From assembly GCF_008831285.2 (NCBI RefSeq), contig NC_045138.2:7159205-7223204 (forward strand): a stretch of DNA of 64,000 nucleotides, in the 5' to 3' direction. Position numbers and translations under genes: made by a program. Shown here piece by piece: positions 24,639 through 35,115 of this stretch (its first letter is position 1; each line of letters starts with the position of its first letter). Origin of the DNA: Nymphaea colorata. Its lineage: Eukaryota; Streptophyta; Magnoliopsida; Nymphaeales; Nymphaeaceae. Under the pieces are notes generated by a model, which saw only the letters and a list, made by a program, of their open reading frames with translations, was not told the DNA's origin and made no database searches.

Positions 24639-25614
24639 AAAAAGAGTCCATCAATCTTTTGATGAAGACGATAGTTATGTAAAGAAAAAAATAAATAAAA
24701 AAAACAAGGAAGGGAGAAAAAATGAAGGGAAGTGTGAGAAAAAAAAGGGCAGAAAAAAATTAATTTCATGTTCTAGAAATTGAGAGAAATTATGAGAAGA
24801 AAGAGCCGATTATTATTATTATTATTATATTATTAAATATGTGCGCATATGCATGAGAGAGGTAGGAAATTACAAAGGTAGGCATAGGAAGCATCGGTAT
24901 GCAATGGGCATGTATTTACTCGAGTCAGCATACTCAAAGTGAATCAAATGGCAAACTGATTTCAATCAATAGTGTAATATGTCATTTTCAGTTACTTTTA
25001 AATATTTTATGTTTATTATTTTAATTATAACTTATATTTATTGGATTCAAATTCAGTTTGAAAAAATCGAGTCCAAATCCAAATCCAAATCTAAAGCTGG
25101 TCGGAGTTAAACTGAATGTAGTAAACAATGGATCTGACTCCAGCAAACTGAAATCTTTGACAAGTCTGAGTTCCATTGCTCTAATTTCAGGCACCGAATC
25201 AAATCTTATATTTAAAACGTTTCCCTGCAGGAACAGCAGAGCCGGAGAACACGGGTTGAGAGTGGAGAGTTGGCAGGGGCCACAGCCAACACTTGACATT
25301 TTGGAAAATAAAAATTTATTAATTAATATTTCAAAAAGTAAATTTAACTCCTCTAAAATTTTCAAAAGTATATGGAGCGCCTTTAACAGTCCCACGTCAG
25401 ACCCATAAGAGAAAAAAAAAATAATGGCGGCACCAACTTGGCATGGATGGAGATATGGTTTGAGTTAGGGGTAAAGCTGAAATTTTTTTATTAAAGGGCA
25501 CCATATATAAAATTTAAGTTTTTAAGAGGCACCAATACATAAATAAAAAAAATCATTCATAAATATCAGTACAAAAATATATATATTTTTTAAGTTTATG
25601 TAGGTAATTGCTCA
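24639..25614. other. AT-rich spacer
   Basis: It includes a purine-rich stretch (24640-24770), an (ATT)n run near 24811-24832, and open frames on both strands at 25021-25408 without recognisable homology. I assign no gene. Confidence 0.45.
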
Positions 25615-26667
25615 CACATAACTAAGGCTGGGCATCGGGTCGGGCCGAGCTGGCCCGGCCCGTTAAAAATGTAAAAAACGAGGCCTGACATTATAAGCGG
25701 GCCAGCCCGAGGCCCGGCCCGTTTAGAAACGGGCCAGCCCGGCCCATGTGATATCGGGACTCAGGCTTCAACTTATGCCCGAGACTCGGCCCGGCCCGAT
25801 TATTAATGGCCCGGGCCGGGCTTTTTCGAGTTAAAGGAGTTGAAGAACATAGGGAGGGAGACCAGTGAGCTTGGCACCAGTGCAGGGGAAGAAAAGCGAG
25901 GGGGAAGGAGGTGGAGAAGATGGTCGGCGACCCACAAAAACAGAGGCTTAAGTTGTAGCGGTTTTCGGATGACCCACAGGGGTGGAGAGATATAGAGGAA
26001 TGGCCATGTTCCTGCCGCAGCTCGTCGGCTTCGTGCTGCTCGTCTTCATCGCGGTGGTGGTTGTGGATGGGAGTTCTTTTCAATGGGACAAGGACGCGCT
26101 GATCGACCTCAAGCAGTTCCTCCAACGAAACAACGCCGCGCATCAGGGGAAGTATGACCAGTGGACCGAGGGCGACGCTTCGCCTTGCGGCTGGTCGGGG
26201 ATCGTGTGCACGGGATGCAGGGTCACCGGGATCGACCTCTCCAACTTCACGCCGCATACGCAGGGGATGTTGTACCCACACTTTCCGTCGCTCACAGCGC
26301 TCGGTTCCCTTGATGTCTCTAGCAACACCTTTAGCCGACTGATTCCGGCATACCTCGAGTAGTGCGCGTCGCTCGGCTACCTCAACCTCTCACACAACAT
26401 CCTTGAATTGGGGGGAAAGGGGGACCCTAACCGGCTAAATTGCTAACATTCAGTTTTTTGAAAAAAAAAAAAATCCTATCGGGCTTCTCGGGCCAGCGGC
26501 CGATCACAATGGCAGGCCCGAGCCCAACCCGTTAGTTACTGGGCCGGGCCGAGCCCGTTAACCTCAGCTTGGAAATTATTATTTCAAGGCCCGGGCCCAA
26601 GCCCATAACGGGCCGGGTACCGGGTACCTGGCGGTGGCCCGGCCCGGTGCCCAAGCTTACACATAAC
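25615..26667 (+). mobile_element. Non-autonomous hAT-like element carrying a receptor-kinase gene fragment
   Basis: The element runs 25623-26659 and is flanked by an identical 8-bp direct repeat CACATAAC (25615-25622 and 26660-26667), the target-site size of hAT transposons. Ends are imperfect inverted repeats: left TAAGGCTGGGCATCGGG, right (reverse complement) TAAGCTTGGGCACCGGG. About 190 bp at each end is packed with GGGCC/GGCCC subterminal motifs, which binds the two ends into one element. The interior is unlike either end and encodes the start of an LRR receptor kinase (26000-26420). No transposase is present. Assignment to hAT rests on target size and subterminal pattern; the terminal bases are not the textbook CAGGG. 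Confidence 0.8.
26000..26420 (+). pseudogene. Captured 5' fragment of an LRR receptor-like kinase gene
   Basis: From ATG at 26000: a signal peptide (FLPQLVGFVLLVFIAVVVVDG, residues about 4-24), then the LRR N-terminal cap (DKDALIDLKQFL, WTEGDASPCGWSGIVC with the paired cysteines) and the first repeats (VTGIDLSNFT, LTALGSLDVSSNTF). The closest family I can recall is the At1g74360-type LRR-RLK. A TAG at 26360-26362 interrupts it where the family reads on into CASLGYLNLSHNIL, which follows in the same frame. Everything after the first repeats is absent. The piece includes apparent 5' UTR (about 25830-25999). Fragment size and position inside the element say capture, not a local gene. Confidence 0.75.
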
Positions 26668-27109
26668 CCACACCAATCAGTGGCGGAGCCAGAAATTTTT
26701 TCAGATTCCTAAGTTTTCATATTTGAAGGGGCACCTACATGTATAACAAAGTAAATATTAAACGATCTTAATGTAAAAATGAAAGAAATTTGAGAAACTG
26801 ATGTAGGAAACTGCGCACATTAACGTTTACGTAGCCTACTGACACCGATGAGGTTTTGGATCCTTGACCAGCTGACTGCTTGGTAAAAAAAAAATTGTAT
26901 GGCACAGAGGGAGACATGTTTGTGATTGTGTGGACGGTAGCTGATGCGTTCTCACAAAATGTATTTTTATTCACATATTGAATCTTATAACAAAATGTGT
27001 TTATTTATTTGCGGGTGCTACAATATTTATTTGATTTATGTATTGGAACCTATTGTAAAATGTGTTTATTTACATATTGGTGCATCTTGTCGTTCGCATA
27101 TTTATATAA
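26668..27109. other. Spacer with eroded repeat sequence
   Basis: It begins with tggcggagccag, a phrase common in plant dispersed repeats (a related piece with ctggctccgc occurs at 41095-41105). No gene is seen. Confidence 0.4.
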
Positions 27110-27199
27110 AGTGCTCCTCAGTCATTTTAATATTAATTTAAATTTAAATTTTTTAAAAGATCTATAGTTTCAAAAAAACTTCTACCTCCGCCGCTAACT

Positions 27200-27600
27200 T
27201 ATGGCCAGGGGAAAAAGAAATGTAGATTTTTCTTCCCCAGTTTCCTCGCTTTCTCTAGAAAATTTTGTAGGGAGGCGAGGCGTGCACATTTTTGCGATCG
27301 TAGTTGAATATTCTTTTGTTGTTTCCCCACTTTCTCTAGAAAAGTTACGAACTAAGTCTACAACTTGGAGGCCGGGAGACTAGGCATGCATATTTTTGCG
27401 ATCTTAGCCACTTTCTCTGGAATATTGGTTCTGGAGGAAGACCAGGTGTGCACATTTAGGCAATTTTGGTTGGAGATTTCTTCCCATACTCATGGATGCA
27501 GACTGTTCATTTTTTACCATTTTCGTTTTCGAACATCTAATTATGTGGACGAATTCAATAACGAAAAAGCATATGAAGTACATAAATAGAGCTGTAGAAA
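27200..27600 (+). repeat. Degenerate ~105-bp tandem unit of unknown nature, copy in block A
   Basis: Recurring phrases are cactttctctagaaaa, then gggagac.aggcgtgcacat, then tttttgcgatcttag. The paralogue at 55618-56050 has one more partial unit, so this copy has lost about 60 bp. An open frame spans part of it, but its product only repeats SLSLE..L and GVHIFAI and resembles nothing I know. Related phrases recur at 40575-40660. Confidence 0.6.
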
Positions 27601-27849
27601 GACGAAGACATTAATTTTCCTGTTTGATACTTTTGAGGACTTTTTTCAAAAACCTAGCAACACAAATGCGTGGAAAATGTCTGCAAATATAAGCAAAAAA
27701 ATTTGAAAATTTGATGTACAGATCATACTTTTGAACTGGGAAATCTAAAAGCATCGAAATTCAGATCTTTGCATACGTTCCCATATATACATCTTCCACA
27801 TCCATTGTCCAGTTGAATTTGCAAAAAAAGTAAATTAAAAAAGCCAACC

Positions 27850-27945
<96 letters not shown>

Positions 27946-29366
27946 GGAGAGATAAAGAGAGAGAGAGAGTGAATGGGAGTCACCCAGCCATATCAAACTA
28001 GCGTCGTCCACCTAAGGAAGATGGATGGTTGAAAAACAAGAAAAAAAAAGTATGAAACTATTAGATAACGAAAATATCTCACTTTTGTGTGTGTGTGTGT
28101 GAAGCAAACATAGGTTGTCCATTTAAGTCAAAAAGCTATTATTCTTGCTATCCAGGAGCACCTTTATTTGCTTCCATTATACGGTAAGAAATAGAAGTGG
28201 ACCATACTTAACTTTGTTGAATTGGGACCCCAAAAAAGCTTTCATATATAAGACCAGGCGTTCCCTTAATCTCTGTGTTTTAAGTCATTTTAACCAAACT
28301 TAACCATATAACATGGCCTACGCATATAGTTGATTTTATCAATTAAGTTCTCCCTCTACATCACATATTTTTTCCCATCTAAACAATATATTTTATAAAA
28401 ATTCTTATATATCTTTTCTCTAAATATGCCTTCTAAGTGTTTTAATATAAACCTTGTCATGTAAACATATGCATAATATATGGAATTTAAGAACAAAAAG
28501 CAATCTTTGAAATTTAATTATGGAATAAGTTTTATGAGTCATGAAATCTACGGCTGGCTGTTAAATCTTAAGATGTTATAAGATCCGATTTGTGCTTATA
28601 ATTTGTTTTCCTTTTTCCTTGTGAAGTACTCCCCTATATGTTGAATTTTTGAGATCATATATGCTGCTGGATTTTTTAAAACAAGCTCCGGTAGTCACCC
28701 CACAAGAAATTTTTCATGAAGGTCCCTGAATTAAATTTTTTAAATTTCTATTAGAGCCGAAATATCATTTTTCAAAATTTTTATATAAAATAAGTAATTT
28801 TTTTTAAAATTTATATGTAAATTTTTAAAAAAAATTGAGGTGGAGTGAGGACTCATGCGGACCTATGTGTTTCAAGAGTCAGACACAAATTGGGAGGCAG
28901 GATTGGCTGTCGTTGTCATATAAATCAATCAGTAAATTTTGGCATACTAATTGCCATCTATTTCATACACAACTCAACTCAAATAAAGTACCTAAATGTT
29001 AAATTTCATACATACAAATTTGATTCCAAAACATTGAGTATACACTAGGCACCAATATAGTCTTGAATCTTAAAAGCAAGAGAAAGGAAGGGTTTTGAAC
29101 GCTCCCATTTGAACAGTAAGATAAAATATTTCTCTCGCTTGCCTGTGTTAAACCAACTATCTATATCATATCTATAAGACCTAATGTTCGCAAATTTTGT
29201 ACACCAGAGGAGAGAGAGAGAGAGAGAGAGATGTCGTTCTCAAGTCAGTGGACAAGATGTGAAGTCTGCCCCAGTCAATACGCTATCGTAGGCTTCGAGT
29301 TAGTGATGAATGTAGGGTTGTAACTAGGGTTTGCTAACAACTTTGCCATTATTCAACCTAAACCAT
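27601..29366. other. Upstream region of DIR1
   Basis: AT-rich, with (TA)n at 27853-27885 and (GA)n at 27886-27970, and GT repeats at 28086-28101. Mostly alignable with 56050-57900. A stretch near 28683-28905 has no clear counterpart in block B and may be a small insertion. No gene is visible. Confidence 0.6.
27853..27970. repeat. (TA)n-(GA)n compound microsatellite
   Basis: About 16 TA units are followed by about 85 bp of imperfect GA. The paralogous site in block B (56292-56409) has a much longer TA tract. Confidence 0.95.
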
Positions 29367-29810
29367 GGTTAGGTCAGCTTCCAAACCCATAAAAGAAAGA
29401 AGAAGGACAGAGACAAAATGGACCAAAAAAACACGGACACTTTGTTCCTACCCCACCCAGCGCCCTGCTGATTCTACGCAGAGGTCTTCATGTTCTAGAA
29501 ACCACGGAGAAGAAAGAATCAATTATTTTATGTACCAAAAAAAAGAACCATTTATTTTTCTCAAGGAAGCGTGTGCTTCTGCTGAATTTGTCAGTCGACA
29601 AAAAAGTATTTTTTGAACTAAAAAATATGTAAAAATTGATTAAAAATAGAAAAAAAGCTGTTGAATGTATTCAACAAAAATAATCAAATCGAACAAATCA
29701 GTTTGATATAAGCATATCAAAACAAATGTTCTAATTTCGTGGTCATTATTGAAAGCAAAAATCCCGCTCTCTCGTCTTTCTCATTTTCCCTCTGCCTCTG
29801 TCTATAAATA
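29367..29810 (+). promoter_or_regulatory. DIR1 promoter: conserved motifs and TATA box
   Basis: TATAAATA at 29803-29810 lies 63 bp before the ATG. Upstream are GGTTAGGTCAGCTTCCAAA (29367-29385) and the palindrome TTCTAGAA (29493-29500), both shared with the other DIR promoters. Their function is inferred only from conservation. Confidence 0.7.
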
Positions 29811-29872
29811 CCGACTCCATCAAACACAGACATGCCTCCCCAAACATCAGCTTCTCTGTGAAAGCCACGACA

Positions 29873-30447
29873 ATGGCATCTTCCCTCCTTCCAAACTGCT
29901 CCACCACCATCTTCCTCTCTTGCTTCCTCTTCCTTCTTGCTGCGGCCGTGGATGCCAAACTAGTTCATAGTCAAAGAGTACTCAGCAGGCCGCTGAAGGA
30001 GAAGATGTCCCACCTCCATTTCTACTTCCACGACATCGTCAGTGGCCGGAACCCGACTGCCGTGACAGTCGCCGGAGCAAAGAACAGCACCTCGCTGACG
30101 GGCTTCGGGGATATTGTGATGATCGACGACCCCTTGACGGAAGGGCCGGAGTTGTCCTCCAAACTGGTGGGAAGAGCCCAAGGGCTATATACGCCTCGGC
30201 AGGGCTGCAGGACCTGAGCTTGCTGATGGCAGTGAACTATGTGTTCATGGAGGGGAAGTACAATGGCAGCAGCTTGAGCATTCTGGGGAGGAACACGGGG
30301 ATGCGGCCGGTGAGGGAGATGGCAGTGGTCGGCGGCAGCGGTCTGTTCAGGATGGCCCGTGGCTACGCCGTTGCGAGGACTCACTGGTTTGATGCAAACA
30401 GGGGAGATGCCACAGTAGAGTACAATGTCTATGTCGTCCATTATTAG
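29873..30447 (+). pseudogene. DIR: Dirigent protein gene DIR1, frameshifted by 2 bp
   Basis: Nearly identical to DIR4 (58356-58928). The ATG at 29873 starts the same signal peptide (ends AAAVDA) and dirigent domain: HLHFYFHDIVSG, GFGDIVMIDDPLTEGPELSS and KLVGRAQGLY. At about 30186-30191 the DIR4 bases ggctgtacgcc are ggctatatacgcc here, an extra 2 bp, so the frame runs into a TGA at 30215-30217. The remaining 75 codons are intact in another frame, from LLMAVNYVFMEGK to EYNVYVVHY and a TAG at 30445-30447. All other conserved positions survive, so the mutation is recent or a sequencing/assembly error. If it is an error, this is a fourth dirigent gene. Dirigent proteins act in the cell wall and steer the stereochemistry of phenoxy-radical coupling. 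Confidence 0.85.
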
Positions 30448-30561
30448 TTAGAAGAAGCCATTGCCGATCACATGGAATCCTGAAATCTCAATTATGACTC
30501 TTGTAGTCAGTTGGGTTGGGTTTGTTGTTCATTCTGATTCCCATTTTGCTTATACAGTAAC

Positions 30562-30599
<38 letters not shown>

Positions 30600-30943
30600 T
30601 ACCTGGCAAACCTTGATTGACTAAGTGTAATTTTTTTACAAACCTACTTCAATATTAAATATTAAGGTAAAATTCATAAAACACTATAACAAGTGTCGTA
30701 CGAATGTACTTCAAAATTTTTGAAATAAATTCATGAAACGTTTAGAACAAGTGTCCCAAGAATGTCTCTTAAATTTTGAGGTACATTCATGTATAAGTTC
30801 TATTGCCAAACACTTTGTAGAAGTTTATCATTTTATAATTAGTGTCCTTTAATAAAAATTTTTTAGATCTACCGCTAATTAATTCTTAGACGTAAAGATA
30901 CTGCGAGACTGTTCACCGAAACTACCCATCAAAGAGAAAAAGA
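30448..30943. other. DIR1 3' flank
   Basis: Contains a CT microsatellite (30566-30596) and AT-rich sequence alignable with 58930-59307. It ends at the insertion site of the PIF/Harbinger-like element. Confidence 0.6.
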
Positions 30944-31124
30944 TAAGGCAACGTTTGATTGCAAGGGAAAACACTATTTATCGAGGTAAAGTTCACTTTC
31001 TTGTACGGTTTTTCCGCTTGCCATCAAACGTCGAAAATGTTACCTCGAAAAAATTGTACGACAAGGGAGATTTTAATGCGGAAATTTTTTCCAGGGATTT
31101 TTCTATGAGCCGTTAGGGCTCTCC

Positions 31125-31330
31125 TCGCTTTGCTCCTTCTCACTGCTCCTCTCCCTCTGTCGAAGCCTTCTCCGCCGTCGAAGCCCTCTCCTCCTATCAG
31201 TGCTCCTCTCCCTCTGTCGAAGCCTTCTCCGCAGTCGAAGGCCTCTACCTATGTGGAAGCCCTCTCCCCTTATCGTTGCTCCTCTCCCTCCGTGAAAGAC
31301 CTGTCTTCTATTGAAGCCCTCAGAATTGCT
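31125..31330 (+). repeat. Degenerate C/T-rich tandem repeat inside the PIF/Harbinger-like element
   Basis: Repeats of tgctcctctccctctgtcga and gaagccctctcc, related to gaagccttctccgc. It keeps an open frame by its repetitive nature (Ser/Pro-rich). I take it as captured 5' untranslated or other cargo, not a gene. Confidence 0.6.
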
Positions 31331-32389
31331 ACATCTGTTGGGGAAGCCCTCTCCTTCTCACTATCTTTTTTCTCTTCCTCCTTCGCGCTGCGTGTGGTTG
31401 GAAGAAGTAGTGTTTGTCCCATTCTGGTGAGTCTCTTTTCCACCTTTGCTTCAATCCCTCTTTATTTCCATCTTTGTTGCAATCCCTCTTTACTTTTTCC
31501 TCTTTCTAGACTTGTCTTGGATGTTCTTAGACTCTCAACCTTAGCTAACCTGCTCATGTGGACCAACTAAATTGTGCAACGGCTCTAAAGTTGGAAGCAC
31601 TCTGATGTACAGGATCTTCAATCTCTGGATACCTTCACTACTTGGATGTTGTCAATGAGTTCGGATTCTACACCATTTTCTTGTTCATGCCACTCCATCA
31701 GTATAAACTTAGAATCCTCTAGTTATATATCAGCAAAGTCTTCTAGACACCATTGTACATCGCAAAGTTTGAATAGTAATGCTTTTCTGTAAATTTCTCT
31801 CCCTTTTTGTGGTGCTTCTTATGTGTCAGCGATTATGCTAAACAACTAAGCAAGCCCCTTAACAGTAAAAAATGTCACCAGCTAACATATTAGAGAAACT
31901 AAAAATTAAATTTCAGATGGTAGAAATTGCAAATTAGAGATCTACAATATTTATAAGAGCAGTAGCTCACGAAGTATCCATCACAGTCTGATGACTTCCT
32001 ACCAGTCTCCAATAAAATTGGCATGATGAGCATTGAAAAAGCACCAATCTTGTCTAGAAACTGGCAAACATGTTTGCCTTTGGCAGCCACGTGAAAGTTT
32101 GGAAAGCTTTCCAGTGGTTAGTGTCTGTCCAAAAATTCTCATAATATATAGACTTCAGTTCTCATTCACATAAACCCATGATATGCACCTGCAAAAGGGC
32201 AAAAGCTGAGCTGTACACGATCTCAGAGTAAAACAATCATCAAAGCCTTTGGTAAGAATTATGTCTGGGACCTGTTAATTTAATCTCTGCCCCACTGTAA
32301 AACAATCATCAACATGCTAATGAATCTTCCTCCACCATATGTGATTCTGCATCCTTATTGATCCTTTAACCTGTCATTTTGATTTTCAG

Positions 32390-32879
32390 GCTGCCAAACA
32401 TCCACCAAGAGGTGCAGCAGCGTAAGATATTGTATATGGGTCTTTATCTGCTTATCTGGGGTGAGGCTGCAAACCTTCGGTTCATGCCAGAGTGTCTTTG
32501 CTACATTTATCATTTTGTAGGTGTACTTTTGCATACATTGCATGTTGGTTTTGTAAATGTTACACTAGTCCTGCTTCCTTTTCTAGTACTTTGGTACATT
32601 TTACCTATGATTTTTAAGGTTTTTTGTTTACTTGTCATTATAGTTCCCATTCTTTCAAAATCTAATATTAGTTGGCTAATCTACAAAGTGAATATTACAC
32701 AAATTTTTTTTCAGTAATTTTATGCATGCTGTTGTTTGCAGATGGCTTTCGAACTTTATGGAATGCTTGCTGGCAATGTGAGTCCAATGACAGGTGAAAC
32801 TATAAAGCCCGCTTGTGGTGGTGAGGAGGAGGCCTTTCCGAAAAAAGTGGTCACACCAATCTATGAAACAATTGCACAG
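32390..32879 (+). pseudogene. Two captured exons of a callose synthase (GSL/CalS) gene
   Basis: Exon a, 32390-32516, is preceded by TTTTCAG and followed by GTAGGT. It encodes QEVQQRKILYMGLYLLIWGE and ANLRFMPECLCYIYH. Exon b, 32742-32879, follows TTTGCAG and ends CAG|GTTTAT. It encodes MAFELYGMLAGNVSPMTGE and VVTPIYETIAQ. Both end in phase 0 and join in frame. These are highly conserved blocks of plant callose synthases, large plasma-membrane beta-1,3-glucan synthases of about 1,900 residues; they come from the N-terminal cytoplasmic third. The rest of the gene is absent, and no stop or frameshift interrupts the two exons. They are cargo of the surrounding element. Whether they are transcribed is unknown. 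Confidence 0.88.
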
Positions 32880-34224
32880 GTTTATCGCTGTATCTATTTG
32901 TTCAGATGCTAAATGAAATCTATATGTTTATTCCACCCAAGTTTCTCTATAATCCGTCTTCTATTTGATCTTGTCTTGCATAGCCATTTTATTTCTCTCG
33001 TGCATTTAAAAAGATGTATCTGATATGCATAATTGTTACGTGAGGAGATGATATCCTTTAAACGGTAAAAAAAAGTTTCCTTGAAAAAATTTTTCTGTCT
33101 ATCAAACTAGGCATTTTTTCTCCTTCAAAAAAGTTCCAGGCCATCAAACATGACCTGAAACAAGAAAAAGAGAATTTTACCCTCCTGTCAGTTACCATGG
33201 AGATTTTACCTTTGAAAAAATTCCCCCTCAAAAAAATCCAAGCCTTCAAACGTGGCCTAAGTGAAAGGAAGGACGACTTAGATTGGGATAAAAAAAGAAC
33301 AGGACTGCATTTTTAGTTGTTTATTTTCTTCACCTCCTTATTCATTCATCTTTCCTTTTGCCATCCGTATGCACACGCTAAATGCTTGGCGAGTACGGTT
33401 CCATAACTGTTCCTCCTCAATGGAGAATGGGTTTGGATCCAGACACTATGTAGCCAATCTGAATCAATTAAAAAGGTTGTCCTTTCGCCCTGTCCATTAA
33501 CCGAGCAACAACGGTTACTTTGCTTTTATCATAAAGCCATGTTTGAGAGTCTTGGATCTGAGATTTGAGGGTGATCCTAAATCCAAAGTTTAAACAACGG
33601 TTACATTACGAAAACACTGATATGTTCGATTTTTTTTTCCCTTTTTTCCTCCTTTTTAATGGCCTAAGAAATGTTCCCCCTCCTCTCTTTCAAACGCCTA
33701 CACTTTCTCGTTCTCTCTCTCTTCTCCCTTTTTAATGGCCTAAGGAATGTTCTCTCTCCTCTCTTTGAAACGCCGACACTTTCTCATCCTTTTTACCTGG
33801 TGGTCCTCTAAAATTGACGACTTGCCCGTTCTCCTCAAACTCTTTGAGGACAGCAAGGTCTACCGGTTTAATTAGTCCATCAATATTTAAAAAAACATGA
33901 TTTTCTGGCAAAAAAAATGTATAACATTATATATGTATATTTTTTCAAAAGAATCAGCATCCTTCAAATTTTTTGATTAAAATAGTCTTCTCACGAACCT
34001 TGATTTATAATATTAAAAGTCAAAAAAAATAAAATTGAACAAATAAATCTAAGAAACAACCATATAATTATATATAAATATTATATATATATAATAAAAA
34101 TATATATTTCACCACACCCCACACCCGTTTTCTGGAATGTGCTCAACATTGATACTGCATCTACATGTACACATTCCGAGACTCGCATTTCCCACCCATC
34201 CATGTAACATATTGACTATCCTTT

Positions 34225-34230
<6 letters not shown>

Positions 34231-34268
<38 letters not shown>

Positions 34269-34364
34269 AGTGTCGATATCATATAAAGTAACTGCTCTTG
34301 AAGACAATCATCTCTCACCCATGTGACACATTCACTATCCTATATATATATATATATATATATA
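34231..34364. repeat. (TA)n microsatellites
   Basis: Two TA tracts at 34231-34264 and 34341-34364 are separated by ordinary sequence. The block B counterparts are at 60110-60150 and 60266-60312. Confidence 0.9.
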
Positions 34365-34559
34365 CTGCACTCATTCGGACACTCGCATCTTTCACCTATG
34401 TGACATATTGACTATCATAATATATTTAAGCTTCCAAAAGCTCTTAGACACCGTACGTCTTTGGACCGGACCGCAAGAAATGTTCAAAATTTTCTTACCT
34501 TTCTAGATGCAACCATTCCATATTTCAGGCGTCGTTAGGAAATGACTGGTCAAACATAT

Positions 34560-35115
34560 ATAAGTTAGTAAGGTTGAACACGAGCCTGAGTCCCGCTCAA
34601 CTCCATTCATGGATAACTGGGCTCAAGATGAGGCGAGCTTGATAGTGTTGACTGGACTCAGCCGTTACGTGTTGAGCTCGAGATCGACTTGACTAAGGCT
34701 CGACAAACTCATTTGAATAAAATTGATATTCATCGCTACGTATTAAGTTTGAGGTCAACTTGATTAAAGCTTGACAAACTCGTTTGAATAGAATTGATAT
34801 TCATTGTTACGTGTTGAGCTCGAGGTCGACTCGATTAAGGCTCGACAAACTGATAAACTCGTTTGAATATATTGACTTGATTAAGCCTCAACAAACTGAT
34901 AAAGTTGTTTGAATATATCGACTTGATTAAGCCTCGACAAACTCGATTAAGGCATCAAGCTTGACTCGGTAGTTACGTGTTGAGCAACTCGATTATTTGA
35001 AAGAGTCCACTCATGAACTCGAGCTCGACTCGTTAAGTAAATAACTTGGCTCGAACTCGTTCACGGTTCAAGCTTTAACAAATCGAGTAGCTTGACTTGT
35101 CGTTCACTCCTAGGC
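34560..35115. repeat. GAGCTCGA-rich repeat, probable old hAT-related MITE, with 71-bp tandem units
   Basis: It begins near gttgaacacgagcctgagtc and ends ...gtcgttcactcctagg; the outer motifs are roughly inverted, as at the ends of the 55.5-kb hAT element. Inside, a 71-bp unit starting gttacgtgttgagctcgag repeats about three times (34664, 34735, 34806). A shorter relative is in block B (60595-60930), so it predates the block duplication. Confidence 0.5.

Larger units (their letters stand above)
30944..33260 (+). mobile_element. PIF/Harbinger-like element carrying callose synthase exons (Pack-type)
   Basis: The element spans 30947-33257 (2311 bp), flanked by TAA at 30944-30946 and 33258-33260, the PIF/Harbinger target triplet. 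Termini are inverted: left GGCAACGTTTGATTGC, right (reverse complement) GGCCACGTTTGAAGGC. Further copies of a cgtttgatggc-like motif sit inside both ends (31017-31033, 33140-33155). The paralogous site in block B (59308-59310, aaaaagTAAagtgaaagg) has a single TAA and no insertion, so insertion and target duplication are read directly. There is no transposase. The cargo includes two callose synthase exons with splice sites and a CT-rich repeat region (31125-31330). Confidence 0.85.

Noticed and set aside
25021-25408. Overlapping open frames on both strands (116 and 124 codons)
   Set aside because: No domain or homology recognised, and both strands are open over the same AT-rich sequence, so coding is not supported.
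25691-26281. 196-codon minus-strand open frame
   Set aside because: It is the antisense shadow of the GC-rich hAT ends and the LRR-kinase fragment; the plus strand carries the recognisable protein.
30022-30441. 139-codon minus-strand frame opposite DIR1, with similar frames opposite DIR2 and DIR4
   Set aside because: Antisense shadow of a GC-rich dirigent gene. It recurs only because the sense genes are paralogous.
31130-31570. 146-codon Ser/Pro-rich plus-strand frame in the PIF/Harbinger-like element
   Set aside because: Lacks a plain ATG context, consists of degenerate CT-rich repeats, and has no recognisable domain. More likely captured untranslated sequence.
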